A DNA stretch of 64,000 nucleotides from Helicobacter fennelliae. Its GTDB lineage: Bacteria > Campylobacterota > Campylobacteria > Campylobacterales > Helicobacteraceae. The position numbers and the translations under genes were made by a program. Below the pieces are notes generated by a model that ran no database searches, was not told where the DNA came from, and saw only the letters and a list, made by a program, of their open reading frames with translations. Positions 17,940 through 28,648 of this stretch are shown piece after piece. The stretch spans positions 1 through 64,000 of the forward strand of contig NZ_UGIB01000001.1 of assembly GCF_900451005.1 (NCBI RefSeq), written 5' to 3'. Each line of letters begins with the position of its first letter. The stretch's first letter is position 1.

Positions 17940-17948
17940 AGCCTATTT

Positions 17949-18392
17949 CTACTTTTGACCGCTAACGATCACATATTGATCTTTGATTTTTGAAGCAAGA
18001 TTTGAAGCATTTGTGCCAATAATCTTGACAAGCGCCTTTGGTTCTTTTGTGTTTTGTCTTTGAGATTCTCTCACAACATAACCGGGCAATTTATGAACGC
18101 TCTGAATAGATGCGATAGTAATCTCTTCCAAATCTGCGATTTTTTTGATTTTGTTTAGGTTAATCACATAAGGTTTTTGGGTATGAGTGGTGAAGCCAAC
18201 TTTTGGAAGTCTTCTTTGAAGTGGTTGCTGTCCGCCTTCAAAACCTCTTTTTGCTTTATATCCTGTTCTTGCTGTTTGCCCTTTTCCGCCTCGTGTAGAG
18301 GTTTTGCCCATACCACTACCTTGTCCTCTTCCTACCCTTTTGGTGTATTTTACACTTCCAAGTGCTGGCTTAATCTTATGCAACGATGCCAT
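17949..18392 (-). CDS. rplO: 50S ribosomal protein L15
   Basis: 147 residues. The Gly/Arg-rich N-terminal extension [19 protein letters not shown] threads into 23S rRNA in this family. Directly follows rpsE; there is no rpmD (L30) gene between them, as expected for Campylobacterota. Confidence 0.97.
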   Translation of the reverse strand: MASLHKIKPALGSVKYTKRVGRGQGSGMGKTSTRGGKGQTARTGYKAKRGFEGGQQPLQRRLPKVGFTTHTQKPYVINLNKIKKIADLEEITIASIQSVHKLPGYVVRESQRQNTKEPKALVKIIGTNASNLASKIKDQYVIVSGQK

Positions 18393-18413
18393 TGTATCTC
18401 CTTTAATAGCTTA

Positions 18414-18854
18414 TTATGCTTTAATCCGCGCCAAAGCATCAAAAGTTGCTCTAACGACATTATAAGGATTGCTTGAACCCAAAGATTTTGTCAAAATATC
18501 TTTGATTCCAGCAAGCTCGATTACAGGGCGAGCTGAACCACCTGCGATAACGCCTGTCCCCTCACTTGCGGGCTTAAGCAGAATCCGACTTGCATTATAT
18601 TTATGCTCAATATCATGTGCTATGGTTGTGCCTTTGATATTGACTTTGATTACATTTTTAAACGCATCATCAATGGCTTTTTTGATCGCATCTGGAACTT
18701 CTTTTGCCTTTCCCAAACCAAAACCTACCATTCCATTATGATTGCCAACTACAACAAGTGCATTAAATCGGAATCTACGACCACCTTTTACAACTTTTGT
18801 TACTCTTCCGATATTGACAACCACTTCACTAAATTCTTCTCTGTTGATTTCCAT
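18414..18854 (-). CDS. rpsE: 30S ribosomal protein S5
   Basis: 146 residues with the S5 motif [17 protein letters not shown] and the double-stranded RNA-binding fold. S5 helps control decoding accuracy. Located 9 bp after rplR. Confidence 0.98.
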   Translation of the reverse strand: MEINREEFSEVVVNIGRVTKVVKGGRRFRFNALVVVGNHNGMVGFGLGKAKEVPDAIKKAIDDAFKNVIKVNIKGTTIAHDIEHKYNASRILLKPASEGTGVIAGGSARPVIELAGIKDILTKSLGSSNPYNVVRATFDALARIKA

Positions 18855-18863
18855 ATTTTCCCC

Positions 18864-19220
18864 TTATAGTTTTATTCCATTTTCTCTTAGCGAATCAGCA
18901 AATGTCGCTACAACTCCATGATATAAATATCCATTTCTGTCAAATATAGCTTGAGAGATACCTTTTTCATTCAATGCTTTTGCAAATATTTTTGCAATCT
19001 CTTTTGCATTCTCTTTGTTGTTGCCAAGTTTGAGTTTTTTGCCATCTACACAAGCGATCGTTGTATGTGTCGTGTCATCAATAGCTTGAGCGTAAAAATA
19101 CTTATTAGAGCGAAAAATACTTATTCGAGGACATTGCGCATTTCCGCTGATTCTGCTTTTGATGCGCATTTTTCTTTTGAGTCTTAATTTCTTTTTTAAT
19201 TCCAAAACTTTTGTCGTCAT
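18864..19220 (-). CDS. rplR: 50S ribosomal protein L18
   Basis: 118 residues; it binds 5S rRNA in the central protuberance. The signature [20 protein letters not shown] and the C-terminal [20 protein letters not shown] are typical. Located between rplF and rpsE. Confidence 0.97.
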   Translation of the reverse strand: MTTKVLELKKKLRLKRKMRIKSRISGNAQCPRISIFRSNKYFYAQAIDDTTHTTIACVDGKKLKLGNNKENAKEIAKIFAKALNEKGISQAIFDRNGYLYHGVVATFADSLRENGIKL

Positions 19221-19232
19221 ATTTAACCCCTA

Positions 19233-19769
19233 TTACTTCTTAGCTGTTTTTCCAGCTTTGCGTATGATGATTTCATCAAGATATTTTATCCCCTTACCTT
19301 TGTATGGTTCTGGCGGTCTAAATTCTCGAATCTCCGCTGCGATTTGACCGATTTGCTGCTTGTCATTACCTTTGATGATGATTTGATTTTTATCAACACT
19401 CATCTCGACATCTTTTGGTATTGTGTATTTTATAGGGTGAGAAAAGCCCAAGGCAAGCTCTAATACATTTCCTGCAACATTTGCTTTATACCCGACACCA
19501 TTAATCTCCAATGTCTTGCTAAAGCCTGAAGTCAAACCGACAACAATATTATAAGCCAAAGCTCTATAAGTCCCCCAAAACGCTCTTGATTGAGGTTCAG
19601 AATCTATGGAGGTAAAGATTAATTCCTTATCCTTGATCTCAATCTTGACACGATTATAAGTTTCTAACTCTTTTGTAGCCTTAGAACCCTTAAACACAAT
19701 TTTGCTTCCTTCGAGATTCACTTGAATAGAATCTGGAATGCTAATAGGTTTTTTTCCAATTCTTGACAT
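19233..19769 (-). CDS. rplF: 50S ribosomal protein L6
   Basis: 178 residues, start [12 protein letters not shown], with two repeated alpha/beta domains and the conserved end [16 protein letters not shown]6 sits near the factor-binding site. Full length. Confidence 0.98.
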   Translation of the reverse strand: MSRIGKKPISIPDSIQVNLEGSKIVFKGSKATKELETYNRVKIEIKDKELIFTSIDSEPQSRAFWGTYRALAYNIVVGLTSGFSKTLEINGVGYKANVAGNVLELALGFSHPIKYTIPKDVEMSVDKNQIIIKGNDKQQIGQIAAEIREFRPPEPYKGKGIKYLDEIIIRKAGKTAKK

Positions 19770-19778
19770 ATCATTCTC

Positions 19779-20174
19779 CTACCAAATACTGCACAAAGCT
19801 TCGCCACCAACATTGGCTTTATACGCTTCTTCGTTGGCGATCACGCCCCTACTTGTGCTTACAACAATAATCCCATAGCCATTTTTAAATCGCTTGAGCT
19901 CTGAACGACCTTTATACACACGGCGACCCGGCTTACTGATTCTTTTGATTTCATTGATAACCGATTTTCCGCGTTCATCATATGCTAATTGCACCAAAAT
20001 AGATTGTTTGCCATTTTCATCTTTTACACTATATTCTTTAATAAAACCTTTTGATTTAAACACTTCCAAAATAGAGACAACAATCTTTGCATAATACAAT
20101 GTTGTTGATTCAAGTCTTCTCATTGAAGCATTTCGAAGTCTTGTCAAAGAATCTGCAATAATATCATTTACCAT
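19779..20174 (-). CDS. rpsH: 30S ribosomal protein S8
   Basis: 131 residues, ending in the conserved [21 protein letters not shown]8 binds helix 21 of 16S rRNA and in many bacteria represses the spc operon. Located 9 bp after rpsN's neighbour gap and 9 bp before rplF. Confidence 0.98.
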   Translation of the reverse strand: MVNDIIADSLTRLRNASMRRLESTTLYYAKIVVSILEVFKSKGFIKEYSVKDENGKQSILVQLAYDERGKSVINEIKRISKPGRRVYKGRSELKRFKNGYGIIVVSTSRGVIANEEAYKANVGGEALCSIW

Positions 20175-20184
20175 ACTTTAATCC

Positions 20185-20370
20185 TTACCAACTTGCTTTT
20201 CTTAAACCCGGAATTAATCCTTCATTGCCCATCTTCCTAAGGCACACTCTACACAAACCAAAATCACGATATACAGAATGTGGTCTCCCGCACACTCTAC
20301 ATCTCGTATAAGCTCTAGCACTAAATTTTGCTTTTCTATTTGTCTTAGCAATCATTGATTTTTTAGCCAT
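20185..20370 (-). CDS. rpsN: 30S ribosomal protein S14, zinc-binding type
   Basis: 61 residues, the short zinc-containing form: CRVCGRP and CRVCLRK provide the four Cys. It ends in the typical [11 protein letters not shown]. Two bp separate it from rplE. Confidence 0.98.
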   Translation of the reverse strand: MAKKSMIAKTNRKAKFSARAYTRCRVCGRPHSVYRDFGLCRVCLRKMGNEGLIPGLRKASW

Positions 20371-20372
20371 AA

Positions 20373-20918
20373 TTATCGTCCTTTTGAAAATGGTATGCCA
20401 AATAATTCCAGAAGCTTATATGCTTGCTTATCCTCTTTGGCTGATGTAACAATCGTGATATTCATACCATGAGTTACCATAATATCATCATAAACAACCT
20501 CTGGAAACATTAGTTGCTCATTAAGCCCAAAACTATAATTTCCTCTCCCATCAAAACCATTTCGAGATACACCCCTAAAGTCTTTCACTCTTGGAAGCGA
20601 AATCACAATAAGCTTTTCAAGAAAGTTATACATTTGATTGCCTCGAAGCGTTACTTTAACACCCATAGGCATTCCTTCTCTCATCTTAAAGCCTGCCACA
20701 GATTTTTTGGCTTTTGTGATAATAGCTTTTTGCCCAGCGATCAAAGAAATCGTATCAGCAATATTTTGCATGATTTTAGAATCTTTTGCATAATCACCAG
20801 CCCCAACACTTACGACGATTTTTTCAAGTTTTGGCAAAAGCATAGGATTAGTAATATTAAGCTCTTTTTTCAACTGCTCTTTAATTTCATTTTTGTATTT
20901 AGCTTTCAGTGCAAACAT
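20373..20918 (-). CDS. rplE: 50S ribosomal protein L5
   Basis: 181 residues of the 5S rRNA-binding protein. Signatures are [16 protein letters not shown] and RDFRG-like [21 protein letters not shown]. Full length, in the standard spc order. Confidence 0.98.
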   Translation of the reverse strand: MFALKAKYKNEIKEQLKKELNITNPMLLPKLEKIVVSVGAGDYAKDSKIMQNIADTISLIAGQKAIITKAKKSVAGFKMREGMPMGVKVTLRGNQMYNFLEKLIVISLPRVKDFRGVSRNGFDGRGNYSFGLNEQLMFPEVVYDDIMVTHGMNITIVTSAKEDKQAYKLLELFGIPFSKGR

Positions 20919-20921
20919 AAA

Positions 20922-21152
20922 CTACTCTCCCTCTTTCTTAATATTTGAAATATGGATAGGTTTTTCTTTATTAATAAATCCACCTTTTTTATTTTCATCA
21001 GTGGGTTTAATTGCTTTTTTTGCAACCTTGCAACCTTCCACAATCACTTGGGCTTTTTTAGGAAACACTGATAGCACCTTTCCAACCTTTCCTTTATCAT
21101 CACCAGCGATAACTTTGACCATATCGCCTTTTTTAATTTTATACTTTACCAC
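20922..21152 (-). CDS. rplX: 50S ribosomal protein L24
   Basis: 76 residues with a KOW motif ([19 protein letters not shown]). L24 is an early assembly protein of the large subunit. The start is a GTG that overlaps the rplN stop (TAGTG), so the two are translationally coupled; a GGAGGT lies at about 21,158-21,163 inside rplN. Confidence 0.96.
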   Translation of the reverse strand: MVKYKIKKGDMVKVIAGDDKGKVGKVLSVFPKKAQVIVEGCKVAKKAIKPTDENKKGGFINKEKPIHISNIKKEGE

Positions 21153-21520
21153 TACAATACCTCCGGAGCTAACGATACTATTTTCATAAAGTTTGCATAT
21201 CGCACTTCTCTACTTACAGGACCAAAAATCCGCGTGCCAATTGGCTCTTTTTTGGAATCCAAAATCACAGCCGCATTATCATCAAAGCGGATCAAAGAGC
21301 CATTTGCACGATGAACTTCTTTTGTCGTTCGGACGATAACAGCTTTGACAACTTGCGCTTTTTTGACCTTACCATTTGGAATGGCTTTTTTTACAGATGC
21401 GACAATCACATCACCTACCGTTGCATATCTTTTATGGCTACCGCCTAATACTTTGATACACATAATTTCTTTTGCACCGCTATTGTCAGCGACATTTAAT
21501 CTTGTAAAACTCTGTATCAT
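21152..21520 (-). CDS. rplN: 50S ribosomal protein L14
   Basis: 122 residues, beginning [18 protein letters not shown], with the conserved [20 protein letters not shown]. It forms an inter-subunit bridge. It ends overlapping rplX. Confidence 0.98.
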   Translation of the reverse strand: MIQSFTRLNVADNSGAKEIMCIKVLGGSHKRYATVGDVIVASVKKAIPNGKVKKAQVVKAVIVRTTKEVHRANGSLIRFDDNAAVILDSKKEPIGTRIFGPVSREVRYANFMKIVSLAPEVL

Positions 21521-21521
21521 A

Positions 21522-21782
21522 TCACACTCCTACCGCTACGATTTCTTTGAGATTAAAAGATTTGTTTTTAGAGATAGGTTTGCACTCGATAGCTGTGATT
21601 ACATCACCGATCTTGACTTGATTTTGTTCGTCATGTATTGTGTATTTTTTAAATCGCTTAACGATTTTACGATATTTTGGATGAACCACCTTGCGCTCAA
21701 CTAAAATAACAACACTTTTATCTCCCGCCTTTGAAACAACTTTGCCTTGTATAATTCTGTTATGTGTTTGAACTTGACTCAT
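21522..21782 (-). CDS. rpsQ: 30S ribosomal protein S17
   Basis: 86 residues from the ATG at 21782 (MSQVQTHNR), which matches the family start; an upstream in-frame Met would run into rpmC and was rejected. The OB-fold core [20 protein letters not shown] and the loop [11 protein letters not shown] bind 16S rRNA. Confidence 0.96.
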   Translation of the reverse strand: MSQVQTHNRIIQGKVVSKAGDKSVVILVERKVVHPKYRKIVKRFKKYTIHDEQNQVKIGDVITAIECKPISKNKSFNLKEIVAVGV

Positions 21783-21786
21783 ACTC

Positions 21787-21975
21787 TCAATCCTTTTTGG
21801 CAGATATTGCTGTATTGATTCGCGCAATATCTTTTCTTAGCATTGCAATTTGACTTGGATTTGTTAATTGCATAGTTTTAAGCTTTAAACGCAATTCAAA
21901 AAGCTCCGACTTTTTCTCGCTCAACATCTTTTTGAGTTCACTCAAATCTTTATCTTTCAAATCAATAAATTTCAT
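21787..21975 (-). CDS. rpmC: 50S ribosomal protein L29
   Basis: 62 residues of two helices ([17 protein letters not shown] ... [18 protein letters not shown]). I chose the ATG at 21975 because MKFxxLKDK is the family start; a GTG six bases upstream is an alternative. It overlaps the end of rplP by 14 bp. Confidence 0.94.
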   Translation of the reverse strand: MKFIDLKDKDLSELKKMLSEKKSELFELRLKLKTMQLTNPSQIAMLRKDIARINTAISAKKD

Positions 21976-22387
21976 TTTCACTCTCGCTCGTTATAATTTT
22001 TGTTCTAAAAGGCAATTTACTTTGGGCTAAAGCCAACGCCTCTCTAGCTAGGGCTTCATCTACACCTGTTATCTCATAAATCACTCTTCCGGGCTTGATA
22101 TTCATTACCCATTTTTCCACAGCACCCTTTCCTTTACCCATTCTCACTTCAAGTGGTTTTGCTGTCAATGGCTTATCAGGAAAGACGCGTATCCACACCT
22201 TACCGACTCTCTTAATATGACGCGTCAAAGCAATTCTTGCCGCTTCGATTTGTCGAGAATCTATTCTACCAAGCTCAAGTGCTTTGATTCCGATATTGCC
22301 ATACGCTAAAGTTGAGCCTCGAAATGCCTTACCACGATTTCGACCCTTCATTTGCTTTCTATATTTTGTTTTTTTAGGCATTAACAT
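21962..22387 (-). CDS. rplP: 50S ribosomal protein L16
   Basis: 141 residues. The start [20 protein letters not shown] matches other Helicobacter, and the core carries [21 protein letters not shown]16 organises the A-site region of the large subunit. It overlaps rpmC. Confidence 0.97.
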   Translation of the reverse strand: MLMPKKTKYRKQMKGRNRGKAFRGSTLAYGNIGIKALELGRIDSRQIEAARIALTRHIKRVGKVWIRVFPDKPLTAKPLEVRMGKGKGAVEKWVMNIKPGRVIYEITGVDEALAREALALAQSKLPFRTKIITSESENEIY

Positions 22388-22392
22388 AATTA

Positions 22393-23097
22393 CTATCTCC
22401 CTCTTCTAGATTTTGGGCGAGAATCTTTTGAATCATTTGATTCATCTTTTCTTTCAGGCTGTATGCCTTTTTGGAGGATTTCACCCTTAAAGATCCACAC
22501 CTTTACGCCAATAATCCCATAGGTTGTGATCGCTTCTGCAAAACCATAATCAATTTTTGCGCGCAAAGTATGCAAAGGAACTCTGCCTTCCATATACCAT
22601 TCAGTTCTTGCCATTTCAGCTCCAGCCAAACGACCAGAAACTTTGACTTTAATACCCTTTGCTCCAGACTTCATAGCTGCTTGCATCACTTTTTTCATCG
22701 CTCTACGAAATGCTACGCGCTTTTCAAGCTGTGTCGCCACATTTTCGGCTGCTAATTGCGCGTTAGCTTGCGGTCGCTTCACTTCTTTGATATTGATTGA
22801 CACATCTCTTTTAATCAAAGATTTCAGAGCTTCTCTTTTATTTTCAATGTCTGCGCCTTTTTTACCGATAATGAGTCCCGGACGAGCGGCAACAACAGTA
22901 ACTCTCACTTTTGCTGCTGCTCTTTCGATAATAATTTCACTAATCCCAGCATAATACAGCTCTTTTTTAAGGAATTTGCGTATTTTGTGATCTTCAATGA
23001 TATTTGTTGGTGCAGTTTTTGTATTTGGAAACCATCGCGAAGTCCAGTTTCTATTAATGCCTAATCGGAGTCCTATTGGATTAACTTTTTGTCCCAT
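22393..23097 (-). CDS. rpsC: 30S ribosomal protein S3
   Basis: 234 residues with a KH domain ([18 protein letters not shown]-like core) and the C-terminal S3 domain ([20 protein letters not shown]). S3 lines the mRNA entry channel. It ends in a short Asp/Ser/Arg-rich tail that includes two DS pairs. Confidence 0.98.
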   Translation of the reverse strand: MGQKVNPIGLRLGINRNWTSRWFPNTKTAPTNIIEDHKIRKFLKKELYYAGISEIIIERAAAKVRVTVVAARPGLIIGKKGADIENKREALKSLIKRDVSINIKEVKRPQANAQLAAENVATQLEKRVAFRRAMKKVMQAAMKSGAKGIKVKVSGRLAGAEMARTEWYMEGRVPLHTLRAKIDYGFAEAITTYGIIGVKVWIFKGEILQKGIQPERKDESNDSKDSRPKSRRGR

Positions 23098-23099
23098 AG

Positions 23100-23636
23100 C
23101 TATTTATCCTCACCTTCAGTTTTTTTCGCTTTTTGTTTTGTTGTGCTTGCACTACTTTTTGCCACTTTTGTTTGTGGTTTTTTTGCAGGAGTTTGCGTGC
23201 TTTGAGCTTTAGTGCTCTTATTGGCTTTTTTGCTTGTCTCATTTGCACTAGATTCTGCTTTATTTTGAGTCAAAGCTTTGGTTTTGCTTTTTGATGAGGC
23301 TTTTTTTGCATCAATTTCACTTTGTGTCATTACCTCTACAAACACATGAGATGTTGGCTTACGAATAGGTGTAGCCCTACCTCGCGCCCTTGGCATAAAT
23401 CGTCTCAAAACAGGACCTGCATCTACTCTACAAGAATGAATCACAACATTGTTTGCCTCATATCCTCCATTTGCAATAGCCGAAGCAACAACCTTTGCGA
23501 TCACTCGTGCTGCTTTATTTGGCGTAAATTCCAAACTTGCCAAAGCTATTTCAGCATTCATACCTTGAATCTCTCTTGCGACCAAACGAGCTTTTGTCGG
23601 TGATAGTCTGATAAATCTTAATAATGCTTTACTCAT
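23100..23636 (-). CDS. rplV: 50S ribosomal protein L22 with long basic tail
   Basis: 178 residues, about 60 more than the roughly 110-120 usual for the family. The L22 core is normal ([34 protein letters not shown]) and ends near residue 112. The rest is a low-complexity tail of Lys, Ser, Thr, Ala and Gln, which would sit outside the folded protein near the tunnel exit. The frame is unbroken and rpsC starts 2 bp later. Confidence 0.96.
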   Translation of the reverse strand: MSKALLRFIRLSPTKARLVAREIQGMNAEIALASLEFTPNKAARVIAKVVASAIANGGYEANNVVIHSCRVDAGPVLRRFMPRARGRATPIRKPTSHVFVEVMTQSEIDAKKASSKSKTKALTQNKAESSANETSKKANKSTKAQSTQTPAKKPQTKVAKSSASTTKQKAKKTEGEDK

Positions 23637-23645
23637 TGAAAACCC

Positions 23646-23927
23646 CTATTTGCCTATTTTCTTTTGAACACTGCCTTTGTGTCCTTTAAATGTTCGTGTC
23701 GGGGCAAATTCACCAAGTTTATACCCTACATGATTTTCTGTTACATACACTGGAACAAACACTCTGCCATTATGAACATTAAAAGTCATACCAATCATAT
23801 CTGGTAAAATCGTGCTTCGTCTTGACCAAGTTTTGATTGGTTTATTGTCTTTTACCTGCTTAGATTTAGCCACTTTTTTAGCCAAATGGTCGTCAATAAA
23901 AGGACCTTTTTTAATTGATCTTGCCAT
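23646..23927 (-). CDS. rpsS: 30S ribosomal protein S19
   Basis: 93 residues, start [15 protein letters not shown], with the conserved [20 protein letters not shown] and [10 protein letters not shown]-like [16 protein letters not shown]. Located at the head of the small subunit. It sits between rplB and rplV. Confidence 0.98.
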   Translation of the reverse strand: MARSIKKGPFIDDHLAKKVAKSKQVKDNKPIKTWSRRSTILPDMIGMTFNVHNGRVFVPVYVTENHVGYKLGEFAPTRTFKGHKGSVQKKIGK

Positions 23928-23936
23928 TTATTTTCC

Positions 23937-24764
23937 TTATTTTTTCTTTCTTGAAATGATGAGTCTATCACTTGCTTTTTTGCGTCTTGTTTTGTAGCCT
24001 TTAGCTGGTAATCCCCAAGGAGATACAGGATGTCCGCTTGATCCTGTTTTACCTTCACCACCACCATGTGGGTGATCAACAGGGTTCATCGCGCTTCCTC
24101 GAGTTTGTGGGCGCACACCCAAATGTCGATTGCGTCCAGCTTTTCCTATCGAAATATTGATAAAATCCTCATTACCAATAACTCCGATTGTCGCCATACA
24201 TTCATCTAAAATATAGCGCATTTCACCACTTGGCATACGCAAAATAATATACTTACCTTCGCGTCCCATAATCTGAGCACTCGCACCTGCACTTCGAGCA
24301 AGCTGACCACCAGCTCCGGGGTGCATTTCGATATTATGGACAATTGTTCCTATTGGTATGTTTTTTAATTTCATCGCATATCCAGTTTTGATGTCTAGTC
24401 CCGCTTCTGCCGCAATCACAACATCACCAACATTTAATCCACTTGGTCGCAAAATATAACGTTTATCGCCATCTTTGTATGTGATAAGCGCAATCCGACA
24501 ATTTCTAAATGGATCGTATTCGATCGCGCTTACTTTTCCTTCTGTATTGTATTTATTGCGTTTGAAATCAATAATACGATAGAGCTTTTTTGCGCCTCCT
24601 TCTTTATGGCGACTTGTGATTCTGCCATTATTATTGCGTCCAGCTTTGACAGGCAATTTCACAAGAAGTTTTCTTACACTTGCTTTTGCCGTAATATCAT
24701 CTGAACTTAAATTGCTCATAAACCTTCGACTTGGGGTATATGGTTTATATGTTTTTATTGCCAT
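23937..24764 (-). CDS. rplB: 50S ribosomal protein L2
   Basis: 275 residues, full length, with an OB fold and SH3-like domain. The C-terminal [16 protein letters not shown] contains the conserved His near the peptidyl-transferase centre. Standard position after rplW. Confidence 0.98.
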   Translation of the reverse strand: MAIKTYKPYTPSRRFMSNLSSDDITAKASVRKLLVKLPVKAGRNNNGRITSRHKEGGAKKLYRIIDFKRNKYNTEGKVSAIEYDPFRNCRIALITYKDGDKRYILRPSGLNVGDVVIAAEAGLDIKTGYAMKLKNIPIGTIVHNIEMHPGAGGQLARSAGASAQIMGREGKYIILRMPSGEMRYILDECMATIGVIGNEDFINISIGKAGRNRHLGVRPQTRGSAMNPVDHPHGGGEGKTGSSGHPVSPWGLPAKGYKTRRKKASDRLIISRKKK

Positions 24765-24777
24765 ATCAAACTCTCCT

Positions 24778-25059
24778 TTACGCAGTTAGCGAATCAATCT
24801 TCGCGCCTTCTGGAATCTTGACATAAAATTTCTTATACGAATTTCGTTGTCCGACTCTTCCCTTAAAACGTTTCACTTTGCCTTCTTGTCTCAAAGAATT
24901 AATCCGAAGAGGTATTACTCCAAAATAATCAATAAACACTTGCTTAAGCTGATTCTTCGTTACTTTTGTAGAAGTTTGCACGACAAGAACTCCGCTTTCT
25001 TGAAGAGATAAGGATTTTTCTGTGTAAAGAATTGATTTAATATCAGTTATATCAGCCAT
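24778..25059 (-). CDS. rplW: 50S ribosomal protein L23
   Basis: 93 residues ([39 protein letters not shown]). L23 is the docking site at the tunnel exit for trigger factor and SRP. It begins 1 bp after the rplD stop, so translation is likely coupled. Confidence 0.97.
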   Translation of the reverse strand: MADITDIKSILYTEKSLSLQESGVLVVQTSTKVTKNQLKQVFIDYFGVIPLRINSLRQEGKVKRFKGRVGQRNSYKKFYVKIPEGAKIDSLTA

Positions 25060-25689
25060 TTATTTCTCCTTATGTCCAGATTCTAAAAACTGCTCAAAAA
25101 CGGCTTTTTCAATCACAACAGCATGAAAGGCAGCCACCAAATACGCATTCATCTCGCTAGAATCAATAAAATAACATTGTTGAATATTGCGATATGCCAA
25201 AAAAGTCTTTTCGTCTTGTATGGTTTGAGCGACAAAAAGCACGCTTCGTTCATTAAGGCTTTTAAACACATTAAACGCGTCTTTTGTTTTGCCACTCGCA
25301 ATCGCTAATGAATCAACCACATACAACTTGCCATTTTCTGCTTTTTGTTTGATTGCATATTCAAGGGCAAGTCGTTTTTGCTTTTTATTGATTTTGAGAT
25401 CATAGTTTCTGTTATTGCTTGGTCCATGAGAGACACCACCTCCTACAAATACAGGAGAAGTGATACTTCCAGCCCTCGCTCGACCTCCGCCTTTTTGCGA
25501 CCATGGCTTTTTGCCTCCGCCACTTACTTCACCTCTTTTTTTTGCTTTTGCGTTATTTGCTCTTAAAGAAGTCAAATAAGATTTTATATAGAGATAAAGA
25601 TTATGCTCTTTGATCTCTGTATAATTTTTAGGCAAAGCAATTTCACTTGCTTTTTTAAATTGATTATCTAATACTATTGCACTACTCAT
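25060..25689 (-). CDS. rplD: 50S ribosomal protein L4
   Basis: 209 residues with the tunnel-lining loop [20 protein letters not shown]4 in some bacteria also represses its own operon; no leader structure for this was recognised here. Located between rplC and rplW. Confidence 0.98.
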   Translation of the reverse strand: MSSAIVLDNQFKKASEIALPKNYTEIKEHNLYLYIKSYLTSLRANNAKAKKRGEVSGGGKKPWSQKGGGRARAGSITSPVFVGGGVSHGPSNNRNYDLKINKKQKRLALEYAIKQKAENGKLYVVDSLAIASGKTKDAFNVFKSLNERSVLFVAQTIQDEKTFLAYRNIQQCYFIDSSEMNAYLVAAFHAVVIEKAVFEQFLESGHKEK

Positions 25690-25706
25690 TTAGATTCCCT
25701 TTGGAT

Positions 25707-26285
25707 TTATTTTACAATTTTTATTTTGCCGTATGCCCCATTGTATCCAGCGACAGAACCTTTGACAACCAATACATTGCTATCTTTATCAAAAGATACA
25801 ACATCTGCTTGCGTTGTTACTTGCTCATTTCCATAATGCCCTGCCATTTTTTTACCCGGCTGCACGCGTCCTGGCCACTCACGATTCCCAATAGAACCCA
25901 ATCTCCTGTGGAATCTACTTCCATGCGCTGCAGGACCACCTTGAAAATTCCATCGTTTCATAGCTCCGCTAAACCCACGCCCTTTTGTCTTAAAAGTCGC
26001 TTTAAGTCGCTTTGCACTATCCAAACTAGACATATCCAAATCACCAACTTCTGTATTGCTCACAGAAATCGTAGCAAATCGGTTAAACTCTTTGCTGAGA
26101 TTGTATTTTTTTTGTTGTCCAACTATACTTTTATTTGTTACTTTGCCTTTTGGGTAAGCAACGATGGCTTGCCCGCATGATTTGATTTCACACACTTTGG
26201 CATTCAAAACCCTTAAAAGCGTAACTGGAATACTAGGATTTCCGATTGTCCGACTCATCCCGACTTTTTCTACTAAAAATTCCAT
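25707..26285 (-). CDS. rplC: 50S ribosomal protein L3
   Basis: 192 residues. The start [15 protein letters not shown] is typical and the conserved [20 protein letters not shown] and [12 protein letters not shown] approach the peptidyl-transferase centre. Second gene of the S10 operon. Confidence 0.98.
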   Translation of the reverse strand: MEFLVEKVGMSRTIGNPSIPVTLLRVLNAKVCEIKSCGQAIVAYPKGKVTNKSIVGQQKKYNLSKEFNRFATISVSNTEVGDLDMSSLDSAKRLKATFKTKGRGFSGAMKRWNFQGGPAAHGSRFHRRLGSIGNREWPGRVQPGKKMAGHYGNEQVTTQADVVSFDKDSNVLVVKGSVAGYNGAYGKIKIVK

Positions 26286-26317
26286 ACTTTTTATCCTTGA
26301 AATAAATTATTTTGTTG

Positions 26318-26632
26318 CTATTTGTTTCCCATTGAAGTTACTTCAACATCTACCTCTGGAGCCAAATCAAGCTTCATCAATCCCTCAACCGTATCAGGTG
26401 TCGCAGAAATAATATCAATAATCCGAGAATGCACGCGGATCTCAAACTGCTCGCGCGAATCTTTATTGACATGGGGAGAGCGCAAAACCGTGTATTTTCT
26501 ACTTTTTGTTGGTAGCGGAATAGGTCCGCAAATCTCTGAACCTGTTCGTTTTACTGCCTCAACTATCGAAGCCACAGACCTATCAAGCACCCTGTGATCA
26601 TAAGCTTTAAGCTTTAATCTAATTTTTTCCAT
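26318..26632 (-). CDS. rpsJ: 30S ribosomal protein S10
   Basis: 104 residues from the ATG at 26632 ([20 protein letters not shown]); an upstream Met at 26647 adds five residues absent from the family. The site [19 protein letters not shown] is typical. S10 also pairs with NusB in antitermination. It is the first gene of the 29-gene ribosomal block that continues leftward. Confidence 0.97.
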   Translation of the reverse strand: MEKIRLKLKAYDHRVLDRSVASIVEAVKRTGSEICGPIPLPTKSRKYTVLRSPHVNKDSREQFEIRVHSRIIDIISATPDTVEGLMKLDLAPEVDVEVTSMGNK

Positions 26633-26953
26633 AACTCTTCCTTCCATATATTAAAGAACTCATTGCCTTTTTGGCTGCCAAATCATAGTGTCTCTCTACA
26701 ATAAAGCTAGCCATAACTAAATACTAGTGGGCACATCTATATAGTATTGAGACGCGCCCACAAGACAACGCTACCAAAATCGGAACGCAAATTATAAAAG
26801 AAAATCAAAAATTAGTCAATACCTTTTCCCATTTTTTAGGACTTATCATATAATTTAATTTCCTTTTAATAAGGAAGTAAATCATCATCGCAATTCATCA
26901 ATGCATTGCATATTTTTCGCTACGATTTACTCAAATCAAAACAAAGAACATCA
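26633..26953. other. Divergent intergenic region before the S10 operon
   Basis: No gene seen. It must hold the S10 operon promoter (leftward) and the promoter of the AAA ATPase gene (rightward). A TTCCTTTTAATAAGGAA inverted repeat at about 26,859-26,875 could form a small hairpin. I cannot place -10 boxes with confidence. Confidence 0.5.
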
Positions 26954-28015
26954 ATGATCGACTTCACGCACACTTTTTATGAAAAAACCAAAAATTTCTC
27001 TATATTTCCGCGATCCTCTATGCCCAAAAACAAAAAACTCCTCTTGTATGGACCGCCAAGAAGTGGCAAAACCTCCATAGCCTTAGAGCTTGCGAATTCT
27101 GCCAAAAAAGTGCTTTATATCGATGGCTCTGATATAAGATTCCGCATTGCTGAAGCACAAAGCACGCTCTTAAAGCTCTTTTTAGAAAAGCGATTTGATT
27201 TTCTCATTATTGATAATTTCTCCCCAAATATCCCTCTACCAAATACATCAAACATCATCTTAATTACGCCACAAATAGCGCATTTACCAGAATCTATCCT
27301 CTCAACTTTCACAATCCAAAAAATCCTCCCGCTGACATTTCAAGAATATGTCTCTTTCACCAAAAAATCCCTTTCACTAGAATCTATTTTTTCAAACTTC
27401 CTCAAAGAGGGTAATATCCCTGAAATACCATTTTTACCGGAGTTTAAAAAGCTTGAGCGCAATCAAGAGATTGTAAAACTTAGATTCTCCCAAGATCTTA
27501 ATATTTTTTGCTCCTTGCTTTCATATCAAGCGCAAAAATTCAGCATTTACAATTTTTACACCATACTCAAACAACACACCAAAATCTCAAAAGACAGAAT
27601 CTATCATTTTATCCAAACCCTTGATGAAGAAGGTATCATCGCCAAAGTCCCGCATATATCAGCAAATCAGCCCCAAAAACTTTATTTTTATAATTTTGCT
27701 CTACCTTATTTCATCTCCGCACAGCCAAATTTTCAAGCCATTTTTGAGAATCTCATTTATTGCGAGCTTGCCCGAAGTGCGACATCGATTTATTATGATG
27801 AATATTGCGATTTTTTAGTTGATGATTGCGTGTATTGCGCCACGCCATTTCCCACACAGCACACAATAGCCCAAAAACTCTCACAAATCCAATCCACACA
27901 CAGCATAATCAAAAAAATCATTTTTATCACCATAAAGGCTCAAGAGCCCCAAACACCGCCTCATCATAAATACTCGATAATAAATTTTATCGACTTTGCG
28001 CTCAATGATGAGTAG
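26954..28015 (+). CDS. AAA family ATP-binding protein (AAA_14/DUF4143-like)
   Basis: 353 residues. The Walker A motif is YGPPRSGKTSIALEL and Walker B is FDFLIIDNF. The rest of the protein, with a winged-helix-like region and a DUF4143-like end, matches the AAA_14 superfamily ATPases, whose role is poorly known. As I recall, H. pylori has a homologue (HP1321) directly next to rpsJ in the same divergent layout. The ATG at 26954 was preferred over an upstream start at 26906 because it begins at the conserved-looking MIDFTHTFYEK; the ribosome site is weak. Confidence 0.8.
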   Translation: MIDFTHTFYEKTKNFSIFPRSSMPKNKKLLLYGPPRSGKTSIALELANSAKKVLYIDGSDIRFRIAEAQSTLLKLFLEKRFDFLIIDNFSPNIPLPNTSNIILITPQIAHLPESILSTFTIQKILPLTFQEYVSFTKKSLSLESIFSNFLKEGNIPEIPFLPEFKKLERNQEIVKLRFSQDLNIFCSLLSYQAQKFSIYNFYTILKQHTKISKDRIYHFIQTLDEEGIIAKVPHISANQPQKLYFYNFALPYFISAQPNFQAIFENLIYCELARSATSIYYDEYCDFLVDDCVYCATPFPTQHTIAQKLSQIQSTHSIIKKIIFITIKAQEPQTPPHHKYSIINFIDFALNDE

Positions 28016-28034
28016 GATTTAGATTCTATGCAAA

Positions 28035-28634
28035 TTAGATTCTAGAATCCAATATAATATTTCTCTTTTTACATTCATTTTGAAATGCCCCCATATCCTC
28101 GCCTATCCCTTGAATAGAAAGCCAAATCACATCGGATAAAAACTCTTGATGTGTGATTGTGAGATGATGGGCTTCAAGCAAAAATTTCAGTCTCTCAAAT
28201 TGACTATACGCACATCGGATATGCAAAGTATCTTGCTTGCTATATGGCACGATGAGTTGGGTATTTTTGGCGTTTGTGATAGCACTCTGCACTGCTTTTG
28301 TATAAGCCCTCACAAGCCCGCCCACACCCAAAAGCGTGCCACCAAAATACCGAACTATAATCACCCCAGAATCTACAATCTCCTCGCCCCGCAAAACATT
28401 CAAACTCGGCACTCCAGAGCTTCCTTTTGGCTCGCCATCATCACTGCTACATTCACAAATTTGATCAAATTCGTTACTATACCGATACGCATACACAAAA
28501 TGCACAGCCTTTGGGTGATGAGCCTTCAATGAAGCAAGCACAGAATCAAACTCTGCATAAGGGCAAAGTGTGCTAAAAAATTTTGATCCTTTTGACTCAA
28601 AGCTCCCCTCAACACTTGAGATGACGCGATACAT
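28035..28634 (-). CDS. YigZ/IMPACT family protein
   Basis: 199 residues from the ATG at 28634. The UPF0029 signature is clear: SSDDGEPKGSSGVPSLNVL followed by VIIVRYFGGTLLGVGGLVRAY. A C-terminal DUF1949-like domain follows. Bacterial YigZ proteins are of uncertain function, possibly linked to translation control or proline peptide hydrolysis. A longer TTG start would overlap the upstream ubiD gene; the shorter start has an AGGGG site. Confidence 0.88.
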   Translation of the reverse strand: MYRVISSVEGSFESKGSKFFSTLCPYAEFDSVLASLKAHHPKAVHFVYAYRYSNEFDQICECSSDDGEPKGSSGVPSLNVLRGEEIVDSGVIIVRYFGGTLLGVGGLVRAYTKAVQSAITNAKNTQLIVPYSKQDTLHIRCAYSQFERLKFLLEAHHLTITHQEFLSDVIWLSIQGIGEDMGAFQNECKKRNIILDSRI

Positions 28635-28648
28635 AAAGTAATCAGCCC

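Noticed and set aside
26640-26900. tRNA gene before the S10 operon
   Set aside because: Scanning for TTCGA-type T-loops and CCA ends gave none.
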